From Fodinibacter sp963811825 (GTDB lineage: Bacteria; Actinomycetota; Actinomycetes; Actinomycetales; Dermatophilaceae): a stretch of 64,000 nt of DNA. This document shows, in pieces, positions 7,915-18,150 of the stretch (position 1 is the stretch's first letter; each line of letters starts with the position of its first letter). Position numbers and translations under genes: made by a program. Under the pieces are notes generated by a model. The model was not told the origin of the DNA. It searched no databases and worked only from the letters and a program-made list of their open reading frames with translations. The stretch lies in contig CAWESS010000036.1 in the NCBI GenBank assembly GCA_963811825.1, positions 310,001-374,000 on the forward strand, in the 5' to 3' direction.

Positions 7915-10900
7915 AGCGACTCCCGCAGACGTTCAGGGACGGCTCGGGCCATGATGCCCCGGGCTGCGAGCAGGGCCACGCCACCGACGACGACGAGCGC
8001 AACGAGCGCCGTCGCGGCGATGACCCCCCACGCGGGCGTCAGGTCCGGGGCAGGGACCGCCGCGGGCCGGTCGAACAGGGGCACGAGAGGCAGGGCGAGC
8101 ACGGAACCGGCCACGCCGCAGGCGGTGCCGAGCAGGACGCCCGCGACCACCGTCACGAGCTGTTCACGACGCACGGCCGAGCGAAGCACCTCCCGCGGGG
8201 TCCCCGCCACGACGAGACCGGCGAGGTCGCGGGCCACCCCGCGCCAGGACGTCACGGCCACGAGGCCGACGACGAGGGCGGCCACGAGCAGGGCCATCAG
8301 CCCGGTGAAGACGCCGAGCAGCAGGCCCCACCCCGTCGCCGACGCGTCGTACCGCCCCGTGGCCTGCTCGACCGTCGTCGCCGGCGCTCACCGGGATGCC
8401 GGCCGCGGCCAGCGACCGTTCGACGGCCGACAGCACCTCCGCGTCCTGGCGTTCCCAGCCACACCTCGAGGTCGGACCCGGGCGGTGCGGCTCCCCCGAC
8501 CTTCAGCTGCGCATCGAGATCGGCCAGCGCGCCGCTCCCCCCGAGCGCCGGGAGGGCATCGGCGGTCGCGACCGCTTCGGACGCCACCGGCCGGCCACCG
8601 AGCCCGATGAGGGTGAACCCGTCCTCGGTGGCGTCGGCGGGTGGCTCCCCCGCCAGGACCACGGGCATCGGGGTGGGGACGTCGGCCACGGGCGAGAACA
8701 CCCGTCGTCCGGTGGTGTCGAAGTCGATGACGAGCTCGTCCCCGGCCCCGGACAGCTCCTGGGTCCCCTCGCCATCGGCGCCCTGCGCCGGGAGCCACCG
8801 GTCCGCTCCGCCGAGCTCGAGCGGGCGCCCACCGAGGACGAGGTCGGACAGCACGGCACGGCCCGTGACGTGCTCGGCCCAGCGGATCGGTCCCGCGGAC
8901 CCACAACCCCGCGAGGCGGCAGCCCTGCGGGCACAGCACGGGTGCGCTGATCTCCGAGGTCCCGGCCGAGGACTGCGGGACCTGGGCGAGGTCGCGGTCG
9001 AGGAACTCCCCGTCGGGAGTCGAGACGGTGATCCCGATCTGGACGGGCTCCGGGTCGATCGAGAGGTCACCACCCGGGATGCCGGTCGACGACTGAGGGG
9101 CCTTGCCGACCGGTTCGTCCCCGGTGCGGAACTCGTCGAGCTCCCACGTCAGGGTTCCCGTGATCTCGCCGTCCTCGAGCTGGATGCTCGGCGCGACCGG
9201 CGGTGTGAGCTCCTCGAGGCCCACGGTCGGCACGGCATACCCGATGCTCGCTCAGCTCGGCGGGGCGGGCGAGCAGGGTCGGCACGGCGCTGGGGTCTCG
9301 CGGGCGGATGATGACGACCGGTGTCGCCACGTCCCGGTGCTCCTCCTCGAGCCCGTCGACGGCAGCAGCCAGCGCGGCCGGCGAGGTCGCGTCGGTCGCG
9401 ATGACGGCCGGGGCCCCCGTCTCCAGCTCGGCACGGGCCGTGCGGTTGTGCGACCCGACGAGCACCGCAGTTGGCCGCGAAGGTCGCGAGCGCGCAGGCC
9501 GCCGTGACGACGACGAGGACGTGCCGCAGGGCGGGCGCCTGGCCAGCGAGAGTGCCGCGAGGCCGGTGGCGAGCCGCCCGCTCGCCAGGGCGCGCTGGCC
9601 GGCACGAGCGGCCAGTCGGCGCAGCAGGGCCGCTCCGAGCAGGCCGACGGCCAGGGCGAGGAGCATCGGCGTCAGGAGGGCGGTGGGCCCCTCCACGTCC
9701 CCGCTGACGACGGCGACGCACGCCGAGGGCCGCGACGACCACGACGACGACGTCGAGCAGCCCGAGACCCCGAGTCGCCTGGCGGTGGCACCCGGCGCAA
9801 GAGGGCGCCCACCGGCTCGCGGAGCACCGGGCGCGAGACGGTGTGGACCGCAGGAGGGAGCCGAGCACCGCGAGGGCTGCCGCTGCCAGCCACCGGCCAG
9901 CGCAGCTCGAACGGCACGCCCGCCGGCATGACGGTGCGGCGCACCACGTCCCCGACCGCCAGTGCCAGGGCGACGCCGAGCGGTGCGCCGAGCAGGACGG
10001 TGAGGGCGAGCTCGGCCATGACGACCCGGCCGCCGCCGTCGCGGCTGCGCCCCCGCAAGCGCGCCAGGGCGATCTCGGGGCGACGCTGCTCGACGGCTGC
10101 GTGCGCCATCAGGGCGAGCACCGTGACGGCGAGCAGCGCGAGCTGGGCCAGCAGGAGCGGCACGAGGGTCCGCACGATCGACCGGCCCGCCACGACGGTG
10201 GCCACGAGGTCGGGCACGGGCGTCGACACGGTGACGTTCTCGTCGGCCCGGCCGATCCCCTCCAACGAGTCGCTGATGACGGGCAGGGTCGAGAGGGTCA
10301 CCGTCGACCGGTCGAGCGGGAACTCCAGCGAGGCACCGACGCCTCGGACCAGCCGCGTCGCGAACGTCTCCTCGCTGGTCACGAAGTCGTCCACGGCGGG
10401 CACGATGTGAGTCACCCTGGCCGAGGGGGAAGCCGGACTTGCCGTCGAGCGGGTCCGCAGCCAGTAGTCCGGGTCCGGGAGCACCCGATAGACGCCGGTG
10501 ACCGTGAGCGGGACCGGTGCCACGGCATCCGGGTCGGTGCCGGTCGGTGCGCGACGGGTCGGCGACGTCGAAGCGGGTGCCCTCGGACCACGCCCCAGGC
10601 CTTCGCGTCCGCGACGGAGACGAGAACCTCGCCCGCCGCGGTCGGGCAGGTGCCGCTGGCCAGCTCGAGGTGCGCGCACACGTCGTCGCGGGCGACGATC
10701 CGCAGCGGCGAGGTGTCCTTCCCCGGCTGGGGCTGCACCCTGGTCTGCGCCGTGGTCATGCCGACCCCGTCTCCGAACCAGCTGGTGGCCTCCTGCGGCA
10801 TCACGGCCGCGAGGTCGGCAGGGGTGACGTCGGGGTCTGCGACCGTGCGTGCACAGCCCGCATGAGCACACTGGTGTCGGCGGGGTCGCTCTCGACGAGT

Positions 10901-11049
10901 CGAGCCTGGAGCAGTCCTTGCTCGAGGGTGCGCACGAACAGTGGCGCGAAGACCGCGCAGGTCGTGACCAGGGCCGAGACGATGACGAGCACGAGCGACT
11001 GGCTGCGGCGGTAGCGCACCGCTGCCCAGGTCTGGGCGAGCCGGGTCAT
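7911..11049 (-). pseudogene. FtsX-like ABC permease, about 15 apparent frameshifts
   Basis: From an ATG at 11049 the product would be about 1,040 residues: an N-terminal span (SLVLVIVSALVTTCAVFAPLF), a large extracytoplasmic domain, spans near VRTLVPLLLAQLALLAVTVLALM and TVLLGAPLGVALALAVG, a second domain, and a C-terminal FtsX unit (ALVVGLVAVTSWRGVARDL; GVIAATALVALVVVGGVALL). Reading it needs frame changes near 10855, 10595, 10550, 10455, 10420, 9893, 9850, 9785, 9725, 9540, 9475, 9248, 8900, 8450 and 8380, in both directions. Within each segment the protein is coherent and free of stops. The two partner ATPase genes downstream are intact. Either the gene is decaying or this 3 kb carries many sequencing errors. 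Confidence 0.8.
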
Positions 11050-11055
11050 CGCCGG

Positions 11056-11496
11056 TCACCCCCCGGCCCCGCCGGCCCGTCGGCCCGTCGGCCCCGCGGG
11101 GAAGCCATTCCACGAGGCGGCCGACACGGCCATGTCGATCGCCGCGACCCCCACCCCGTCGACGACGAGCGCGTCCTCACGCCGGCCCGTCTCGACATAG
11201 ACCGACCTTCTCGTACACCCGCCGTCCGCGCGGGTTGAACTCGAAGACCTCGAGCGTGATCTGCCGCAGGCCCAGGACCTCGATGCCGTAGGCCGTCACC
11301 AGACCCACGGCCTCGGTGCCGAGCCCACGATCGCGCCCAGCCGGACCGATCAGCACTCGCAGGTTGCACGTCATCGCTCCGAGGCGATCCACCTGCTCAC
11401 CGGGTGACGTCCTGCGCCTGGAGGGGCCGCAACGTCACCCGCTGCCCGCGCAGTGTCGGCTTCGTCGAGAAGTCGAGGTCGGGGGCACCCCGACAT
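11056..11496 (-). pseudogene. GNAT acetyltransferase remnant (RimJ-like), deleted and frameshifted
   Basis: An N-terminal GNAT piece is visible (TLRGQRVTLRPLQAQDV) from about 11480, ending at a stop. It is followed immediately by the C-terminal half of the fold: RVLIGPAGRDRGLGTEAVGL with the acetyl-CoA loop, then LEVFEFNPRGRRVYEKVG. A frame change near 11205 is needed to continue with YVETGRREDALVVDG up to the stop at 11056. Compared with usual RimJ-like proteins of about 200 residues, some 60-70 residues between the halves are missing. The internal deletion cannot be a one-base sequencing error, so this one looks truly dead. Confidence 0.7.
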
Positions 11497-11538
11497 CCTG
11501 CCCGACGACGAACCCTGCCGGTCACCGTCGGGCACCGC

Positions 11539-12378
11539 TCAGGTCAGCGACTGCACCAGCAGGTCGGCAGCGGCATAGGGGTCGGTGCGGCCGGCGACGA
11601 CCTCGGCCGCCAGCGACTCGAGGCGGGCGTCGCCGGTGAGCCCGCCCACCCGCTCGCGCAGCGCCGCCAGGGCGAGCCCCTCGACCTCGCGCGCGGCCCG
11701 CCGTACCCGGCGAGCGGCCAGCCCCTCGCTCCCGAGCCACACCCGGTGCTCCTCGATGGCCGCCACGACCTCCCCGACCCCCTCCCCGCTCGTGGCCACC
11801 GTGCGCACGACGGGAGTGCGCCACGCCCCCGGCTCGCTCCGGTCGCCCAGCGCGACGGCGTGCCGCAGGTCGCGCACGGCACGATCGGCCCCCTCACGAT
11901 CGGCCTTGTTCACGACGAGGACGTCGGCGACCTCGAGGATGCCGGCCTTCGCCGCCTGGATGCCGTCACCCATCCCCGGTGCCACGAGCACGAGCGTCGT
12001 GTCCGCCGTCGCGGCGACCTCCACCTCGGACTGCCCGACCCCGACGGTCTCCAGGAGCACGATGTCGCACCCGGCTGCGTCGAGCACCCGCAGCGCCTGG
12101 GGTGCCGCCCACGACAGCCCTCCGAGGTGTCCGCGCGAGGCCATCGAACGGATGAAGACCTCGGGGTCCGCGGCGTGCTCGGACATCCGGATGCGGTCGC
12201 CGAGCAGGGCGCCACCGGAGAACGGCGACGACGGGTCGACGGCGAGCACACCGACGCGGGCGCCCTGCTGCCGGTAGGCACTGACGAGCGCGTTGGTGGT
12301 CGTCGACTTGCCGACCCCGGGCGCACCGGTCACGCCGACGACGTGCGCGCGACCGGCATCCGGGGCCAGTGAGGCCAT
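11539..12378 (-). CDS. meaB: Methylmalonyl-CoA mutase-associated GTPase MeaB
   Basis: The 279 residues from the ATG at 12378 contain the G1 P-loop TGAPGVGKST (residues 17-26), the DPSSPFSGGALLGDRIRM switch region, the ETVGVGQSE motif typical of MeaB/ArgK, and the NKAD specificity motif. MeaB protects and reloads adenosylcobalamin-dependent mutases, here most likely the meaA product encoded 17 kb away. Family-like sequence continues upstream of the ATG (DVPSLIAQAREGRPRAVARL, to about 12480), but no ATG, GTG or TTG lies in that frame after the stop at 12541. The true start may be a rare codon or be hidden by a frameshift. It follows the thiolase gene on the same strand. Confidence 0.88.
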   Translation of the reverse strand: MASLAPDAGRAHVVGVTGAPGVGKSTTTNALVSAYRQQGARVGVLAVDPSSPFSGGALLGDRIRMSEHAADPEVFIRSMASRGHLGGLSWAAPQALRVLDAAGCDIVLLETVGVGQSEVEVAATADTTLVLVAPGMGDGIQAAKAGILEVADVLVVNKADREGADRAVRDLRHAVALGDRSEPGAWRTPVVRTVATSGEGVGEVVAAIEEHRVWLGSEGLAARRVRRAAREVEGLALAALRERVGGLTGDARLESLAAEVVAGRTDPYAAADLLVQSLT

Positions 12379-12514
12379 GACCTCGCGAAGGGCGGGATGG
12401 GCGTCCTCGACGAGGGAGATCAGCCGCGCGACCGCGCGCGGACGCCCCTCCCTCGCCTGGGCGATCAGGGAGGGGACGTCGACGGAGCGCGGCCCGATCG
12501 GGTCAGGCCTTCCG

Positions 12515-13714
12515 TCAGGCCCGCGCCGGGACCCGCACGATCAGGGCGTCGCCCTGACCGCCGCCACCGCACAGGGCGGCGGCGCCGACACCGCCTCCGC
12601 GGCGCTGCAGCTCCAGGGCGAGGTGGAGGGTGATGCGCGCGCCGGACATCCCGAGCGGGTGGCCCAGCGCGATGGCGCCCCCGTTGGGGTTGACCTGGTC
12701 CTCGGTGAGGCCGAGCTCCTTGGCGGAGACGAGGCCGACGGCGGCGAACGCCTCGTTGATCTCGACGAGGTCGAGGTCGGCGGGGGCGATGCCCTCCTTG
12801 GCGCAGGCCGCCTGGATGGCCTGGGCGGGCTGGCTCTGCAGCGTGGAGTCGGGCCCGGCGACGACACCGTGGGCGCCGATCTCGGCGAGCCAGGTCAGCC
12901 CGAGCTCCTCCGCCTTCGACCTGCGCATGACGACGACGGCGGCGGCGCCGTCGGAGATCTGGGATGCCGAGCCGGCGGTGATGGTGCCGTCCTTGGCGAA
13001 CGCCGGTCGCAGGCCCGAGAGGGACTGCGCGGTCGTGTCGGCACGGATGCCCTCGTCGGTGCGGAACTCGATCGGGTCACCCTTGCGCTGCGGGATCTGC
13101 ACCGTGACGACCTCGTCGTCGAACACGCCGTCCTTCCAGGCGCGTGCGGCGAGCTGGTGGCTGCGGGCGGCGAACTCGTCCTGCTGCTCGCGCGTCACGG
13201 CGCGCTCGCCGGTGTTGGCCGACTCGGTGAGCCCACCCATGCCCTGGGCGGTGAAGACGTCGGAGAGGGCGTCGAAGTCCATGTGGTCGCGCAGGGTGAC
13301 GTTGCCGTACTTGAACCCGTCACGGCTCTTCTCGAGCAGGTGCGGGGCGTTGGTCATCGACTCCTGGCCCCCGGCGACGATGATCTCGAACTCGCCCGCG
13401 CGGATGAGCTGGTCGGCGAGGGCGATGGCGTCGATCCCGGACAGGCAGACCTTGTTGATGCTCAGGGCCGGGACGTTCATCGGGATGCCGGCCTTGACCG
13501 CCGCCTGACGCGCCGGGATCTGCCCCTCGCCGGCGTAGAGCACCTGGCCCATGATCACGTAGTCGACGTCCTCGGGCGCGACGCCCGCCTTGTCGAGGGC
13601 GCCCTTGATGGCGAAACCACCGAGGTCGGAGCCGCTGAAGCCCTTGAGTGAGCCGCTCATCCGCCCCATGGGGGTGCGGGCGCCGGCGACGATGACGGTC
13701 GGGTCGGTGGACAT
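12515..13714 (-). CDS. Acetyl-CoA C-acetyltransferase (thiolase)
   Basis: The 399-residue product has the complete thiolase catalytic set: nucleophile Cys90 in NKVCLSG, His352 in GHPLGMSGAR and Cys382 in ALCGGGGQG. Length and motifs fit biosynthetic/degradative acetyl-CoA acetyltransferases that condense two acetyl-CoA into acetoacetyl-CoA or cleave the reverse. The ATG at 13714 follows a strong ribosome-binding site (GGAGG, 7 bases before); the frame opens further upstream without family similarity. Together with the 3-hydroxyacyl-CoA dehydrogenase and Ccr in this window it can supply the first step of acetyl-CoA assimilation. It lies 178 bp from, and divergent to, the epimerase gene. Confidence 0.92.
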   Translation of the reverse strand: MSTDPTVIVAGARTPMGRMSGSLKGFSGSDLGGFAIKGALDKAGVAPEDVDYVIMGQVLYAGEGQIPARQAAVKAGIPMNVPALSINKVCLSGIDAIALADQLIRAGEFEIIVAGGQESMTNAPHLLEKSRDGFKYGNVTLRDHMDFDALSDVFTAQGMGGLTESANTGERAVTREQQDEFAARSHQLAARAWKDGVFDDEVVTVQIPQRKGDPIEFRTDEGIRADTTAQSLSGLRPAFAKDGTITAGSASQISDGAAAVVVMRRSKAEELGLTWLAEIGAHGVVAGPDSTLQSQPAQAIQAACAKEGIAPADLDLVEINEAFAAVGLVSAKELGLTEDQVNPNGGAIALGHPLGMSGARITLHLALELQRRGGGVGAAALCGGGGQGDALIVRVPARA

Positions 13715-13892
13715 GGTCGTGCCTCCGTGGTCGGGAGTCGGGTACTCGGGGATCGTGCTCGACTCTAGCGACGGGCGGATGCCGTGCCGACCCCCGCGCC
13801 CCGTGACCCTCACCACGGGCTGGGGCCCCGCGGCAGGTGACGCTCGCCACGGACGAGGGGCGACCGGCATCCGTGCTTTCTAGGGTGGGCTC

Positions 13893-14321
13893 ATGACTGC
13901 GCTGCCGACCGACCTGTTCACCGCGATCGACCACGTCGGCGTGGCCGTGCCCGACCTCGACGCGGCGATCGCCTTCTACACGCAGACCTACGGCATGCGC
14001 ATGCTCCACGAGGAGACCAACGAGGAGCAGGGCGTGCGCGAGGCGATGATGGGCGTCGGCGACTCCGGCTCGTGCATCCAGCTGCTCGCGCCGCTCACCC
14101 CCGAGTCGACGATCGCGAAGTTCCTCGACCGCAGCGGGCCCGGCATCCAGCAGCTCGCCTACCGGGTCGCCGACCTGGATGCCGTGAGCGCCACCCTTCG
14201 CGAGCGCGGGATGCGGCTGCTCTACGACGCGCCGCGCCGCGGCACGAGCAACAGCCGGGTCAACTTCATCCACCCCAAGGACGCGGGCGGCATCCTCGTC
14301 GAGCTCGTCGAGCCGGCCTGA
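13893..14321 (+). CDS. mce: Methylmalonyl-CoA epimerase
   Basis: The 142-residue glyoxalase/VOC-fold protein starts DLFTAIDHVGVAVPDLDAAIAFY. Metal ligands expected for this family are His14, Gln63, Glu137 and, in place of the histidine of Propionibacterium epimerase, Gln87 in GIQQLAYRV; that Gln form is common in actinobacteria. It interconverts (2R)- and (2S)-methylmalonyl-CoA (and possibly ethylmalonyl-CoA), linking Ccr/MeaA or propionyl-CoA metabolism to succinyl-CoA. It is divergent from the thiolase gene and probably shares its promoter region. Confidence 0.92.
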   Translation: MTALPTDLFTAIDHVGVAVPDLDAAIAFYTQTYGMRMLHEETNEEQGVREAMMGVGDSGSCIQLLAPLTPESTIAKFLDRSGPGIQQLAYRVADLDAVSATLRERGMRLLYDAPRRGTSNSRVNFIHPKDAGGILVELVEPA

Positions 14322-14333
14322 GCCCGGACCCGG

Positions 14334-14590
14334 TCAGTGCTTGAGGGCACGCCGGTTGTGAATGACCCGGTAGAAGCCGGCGCCCGCGAACGGGAGGAAC
14401 AGGACCCCGACGAGGAACGCCATCGCGGCGAGCGCGTTGTAGACCCACACGTCGGTGGCCCGCACCACTGGGCCTGCTCGTTGGCCCACCACCCGAGGAC
14501 GAGGAACGCCACGGACAGACCCACCAGCGCCAGCGGTGACGCAAAACTCGTGGGCCGCCACGGTGTCGACCCCGGCATCATGTTCGACAT
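14334..14590 (-). pseudogene. Small two-span membrane protein, one apparent frameshift
   Basis: The first frame from the ATG at 14590 encodes MSNMMPGSTPWRP then a membrane span (LALVGLSVAFLVLGWWA). Near 14460-14475 the frame must change by one base to continue with VVRATDVWVYNALAAMAFLVGVLFLPFAG and the end VIHNRRALKH. The joined product would be about 85 residues with two spans. Function unknown. It converges on the epimerase gene with 12 bases between the stops. Confidence 0.55.
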
Positions 14591-14625
14591 GCTTCGAGCG
14601 TGGCACAAGGTGCGGCGTCGGTCCA

Positions 14626-16642
14626 TCACCCATCTGGGTGGGCCGCCGAGTCGCGCGGGTCATGCTCGACCGGTCGCGGACCAGCGGAGACCAGGAGCGG
14701 CGCCAGCACGAGTGCGACGAAGGCCGGGATCACCAGCCCCGAGTCGTTGACCGCGAACCCGACCACGGCGAGCACCGCGGCACCACGAAGCACCGGCACC
14801 CCGGCCTCCACCGGCCGCCACCCGGTGCGCCAGGCCACGAGGGCCAGCACCACCGTCGCGATCGAGATGGCCAGCAGCGGGGGCGACCCCAGGTTGGCGA
14901 GGTTCTGGGCGACCTTGCGCCCGATCACCGCCCCGGCCTCCCCGGTCACCACCGTCTCGACGAACTCGCCGAGGTGCGTGCGCGCGGCCGCCGGCCGCCT
15001 CCAGTCCAGCCAGGCCACGACCCCCACGAGCGCGCCCGCGCCGAGCACCGCCAGCACGACCCGCCCCACGGTCAGCCGCACCCCGGCCGCCGTCGCCACC
15101 ACGACCAGGCCCCCGAGCAGCAGCGCCGGCGGGCCCCCGAAGTCGGCGCCCAGGGTCGGCAGCGCCTCGATCGCCAGGAACACCCCGAGCAGCCCCAGCG
15201 CCAACCCCGCCATCACCGTCCGCGAGCGCCACCGCGACCCCGCCACCCAGGCCACGAGCACGAGCGCAGCCAGCCCGAACAGCGCGAAGCTCGTGTTCCC
15301 GAAGCCGTAGAACCGCCCCCCGACGACGGGGTTCTGCCCGAAGACCGACCCGAGCTGCAGGCGCGAACCCAGCAGCACGTCCCCACCGAGCACCACCACC
15401 GTCACCACGGCCACGAACCGCAGACCACCGAGCGGATGCCGTCGCCCCGCCGCCACGGCGCCCGCCGTCACCAGCGCGACCACCGCCGCGAGGACGGCCA
15501 CGAACACCAGCGCAGGTGCCGGCACCTGCCACCAGGGCACGAGGTTCGCGGCGAACGTCGAGATCGGCACGGTCGCGACGGCGACCCCGGCAACCTCCAG
15601 CGCGCGCGGGAGCCCAGCGCCGACCCCTCTGCGCCACCACGACCCCGCGACGAGAGCGGCCCACGCGGCGAAGGCCACCGCCAGCCAGACCGTGACCTGC
15701 GGGCTCACCGACCGCAGCGTGGCCGCCCGCGTCTCGAACCCGACCCGCTCGTCCACGCGCTCGGCCGCCGACCCGGACCCCGGCGCTGCGGGCACCACCG
15801 TCACCGGACGCCCGCTCACCGACTCACCGGTCGCCCCGCCCCGCTCGAGCGCGGTCGCCGTGAGGTCCTGCAGCTGGATGACACCCGGCTGCCTCGTCGA
15901 GCCCGAGGTCAGCAGGCCCTCCCCGAACGACGGCCCGCTCGCCAACACCGCCCGAGGGCGCACCGGCGAGTTCCCGTCACCCATCCCCGCCACGACGACG
16001 TCGGCCCCCGGCGCCGACACGAGCACCTCCGCGACGAGGTCATCGAGCGCTGAAACGGCAGCGGTCCGCTCGGGCCCCGCCTCGGGGAGGACGCCGCCGT
16101 CGACGACCACGACGGGGCACGAGAAGGCGGCGGGCACGGCATCCGAGTGCGTGTCACCCACCGAACCGCTGCGGTCGGCGCCCGCGATCGCCGCACCCGC
16201 GCCGACGCTCTCCACGCACCCGCCGGATGCCGTGACCGCCTCCCCGAGCAGCCCCGGTTCCGCGTCGTACGGAGTCCACCGCTGCGGCGGCGAGGTACTC
16301 GGCCCACCGCGGCACCTGCCCGCCCACGACGGGCAGCGGGTCGCGGCAGGGGCCGGGGAGGTCACCCGCCCGGCGCCCGGCCGACAGCGTCAGCCAGCCG
16401 TCGACGGCACACGACCGGCTGCGCACGCCGCGCACGGTCAGCGACCCGACGGCGCCGCTCTCGGCCATCGCGGTCAGCGCGGGCAGGTCGTCGCGGTCGA
16501 GGTCGGACCACGCCAGCCCGGGCGCGCCGACGATGACGAGCGGAGCGTCCTCGGATGCCGTGGCACCAGCCGCCGGAGCCATCGCCGGGGCGAGGGTCGA
16601 GACGACCACGGCCAGCGCGGCGCGCAGCGCGCGGGGGATCAC
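14626..16642 (-). pseudogene. Polytopic membrane protein with N-terminal AlkP-like exported domain, one apparent frameshift
   Basis: From the GTG at 16642 the product begins with a signal peptide (VIPRALRAALAVVVSTLAPAMA), then an extracytoplasmic domain resembling the alkaline phosphatase/sulfatase superfamily (LVIVGAPGLAWSDL; RSCAVDGWLTLSAGRRAG; VVVAGMGDGNS). From about residue 320 there are some ten hydrophobic segments. Near 16275 the frame changes by one base between WAEYLAAAAVD and YDAEPGLLGEAV. Joined length is about 670 residues. The start overlaps the stop of the GH15-like gene (GTGA), so they are coupled. Such proteins are widespread in actinobacteria but I know of no proven role. 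Confidence 0.65.
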
Positions 16643-17949
16643 GACCGCGCCAGCTCGTGCTTGGCGATGACGACGAGGGATGCCGTCCACGCGAGCGGGG
16701 CGACGGCCGCCGGCCGGCCGTCGTGGAGCACCTTCTCGGGGAATGACCCGGCGGCGGTGCGGTGGTCACCGAGCCACCGCAGGAGGATCTCGGCCTTGGT
16801 CGGGTAGCCGTTGGCCGCCCAGGCCGCGGCGAAGAGCGCGGTCGTCGGCGTCCAGCTGATGCCGTCGTTCTTCCAGGAGGCCCCCGGTGCGAGCCCACCG
16901 GCCGGGCGCAGCATCGAGGTCTGGGCGCGGTCGATGGCCGTCAGGACCTCGATGTCGCCGACCGTCGGGCCGATGGGGGCGACGAGGAAGGTCACGGCGG
17001 CGTCGGCAGCGGAGCCCCCGAGCAGTCGGGGGTACCCGTTCGGCCCGAAGTGCGTGCGCACCTGCGTCGCGAGGGTGTCCGAGGAGCTTCGGGCGCGCGA
17101 CGCCAGCGCGTGCTCCCCGACGAGTGGCAGGACGTCGGCTCCGCTCCGAAGGCCCGCGAGCACCGCGGCCGCCGTCCCGAGGGTCAGGGTGTCCTCGGCG
17201 ATCTCCCAGTAGTCGGACGACGCCGGAGGCAGCGCAGTCGTCTCGTCGAGCGAGCCCAGCAGGCGGTTGGCGCTGCGCACCAGCAGCGGCCGGAGCGGGG
17301 TCAGCAGCTCCACGGCCCGCTCGGGAGCCGCGGTCGCGATCTGCGCCGCGGCCCACACGACCCAGCCGGTGCCGTCGAGCTGGGCGATGCGGTCGTCCGG
17401 GGTGCGCCGGGTACTCGGGTCGTAGCGCGCCTCGAAGCCCCCGTCCTTGCGCTGGACCCCGCGCAGCCAGCGCAGCTGGTCGGCCGCCTTGTCGTGGTGG
17501 CCCGCCCGGGCGAGGGCGGCCGCCACGAACGAGACGTCGCGCGGCCAGGCGTAGCGCCACCGGTCGGTCCAACCGGCGACGGACACCCGCAGCCCGACGG
17601 ACAGGGCCCGCAGGTCGAGCAGCGCCGAGCGCAGGACGTCGTCGCCGTCGTCGAGCGCTGCCCGCACCCACGGCGCACTCGAGTCGAGCCATGCCTGCTC
17701 CGCCTCGAGGAGCGCAGCGGTCTGGGCGCGGTCGGCGAGGACGCGCGTGCCCGGCACCACGGCATCCAGCCGTCCGACGGGAACCAGCTCGCGGCTCCCG
17801 CCACCGCCGAAGGCCACGGTCTCGCTGTAGAGCGGCACCTCCGCGCGCATGATCCGCTCGGTGATGCTCCAGTAGGCGGTCCCCGAGTAGGCCAGCAGGC
17901 CGACCCCACCGAGCAACGCCCGGCGGCGGGTCAGCGTGATCGGGGACAC
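16639..17949 (-). CDS. GH15-like (alpha/alpha) barrel protein with N-terminal membrane anchor or signal
   Basis: The 436-residue product has an N-terminal TRRRALLGGVGLLAYSG, a twin-arginine-like signal or uncleaved anchor, so the body is extracytoplasmic. The motif WRYAWPRDVSFVAAALARAGH is the GH15/glucoamylase-type barrel signature and SDYWEIAEDTLTL fits the region with the catalytic glutamate. It could hydrolyse an alpha-glucan or envelope glycan, or be a non-catalytic sensor; the substrate is unknown. The GTG start at 17949 is 200 bp from the divergent ccr gene. Coupling to the following AlkP-like membrane protein suggests a joint envelope role. Confidence 0.72.
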   Translation of the reverse strand: MSPITLTRRRALLGGVGLLAYSGTAYWSITERIMRAEVPLYSETVAFGGGGSRELVPVGRLDAVVPGTRVLADRAQTAALLEAEQAWLDSSAPWVRAALDDGDDVLRSALLDLRALSVGLRVSVAGWTDRWRYAWPRDVSFVAAALARAGHHDKAADQLRWLRGVQRKDGGFEARYDPSTRRTPDDRIAQLDGTGWVVWAAAQIATAAPERAVELLTPLRPLLVRSANRLLGSLDETTALPPASSDYWEIAEDTLTLGTAAAVLAGLRSGADVLPLVGEHALASRARSSSDTLATQVRTHFGPNGYPRLLGGSAADAAVTFLVAPIGPTVGDIEVLTAIDRAQTSMLRPAGGLAPGASWKNDGISWTPTTALFAAAWAANGYPTKAEILLRWLGDHRTAAGSFPEKVLHDGRPAAVAPLAWTASLVVIAKHELARS

Positions 17950-18150
17950 GACGGAACTGTATGCCGGTTGGCTGGCCGTGCCCTCGCGCGCCCGTGAGCC
18001 GGATCACGCTGTGGGCACGGTCATAGCGACGTGAACGCGGGCGGGGCGACGGCTAGGTTCGCCGGGCAGGTGTCCGCCGCCACGGCACGCACGCGCCGCA
18101 GCAGCGCCTGCCGCACCGACTCGCCTTCGCCGCCAAAGGAGCACGACCGC

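Noticed and set aside
7911..11049. Programmed ribosomal frameshifting in the FtsX gene
   Set aside because: About 15 changes in both directions without slippery heptamers or downstream structures is not compatible with programmed recoding.
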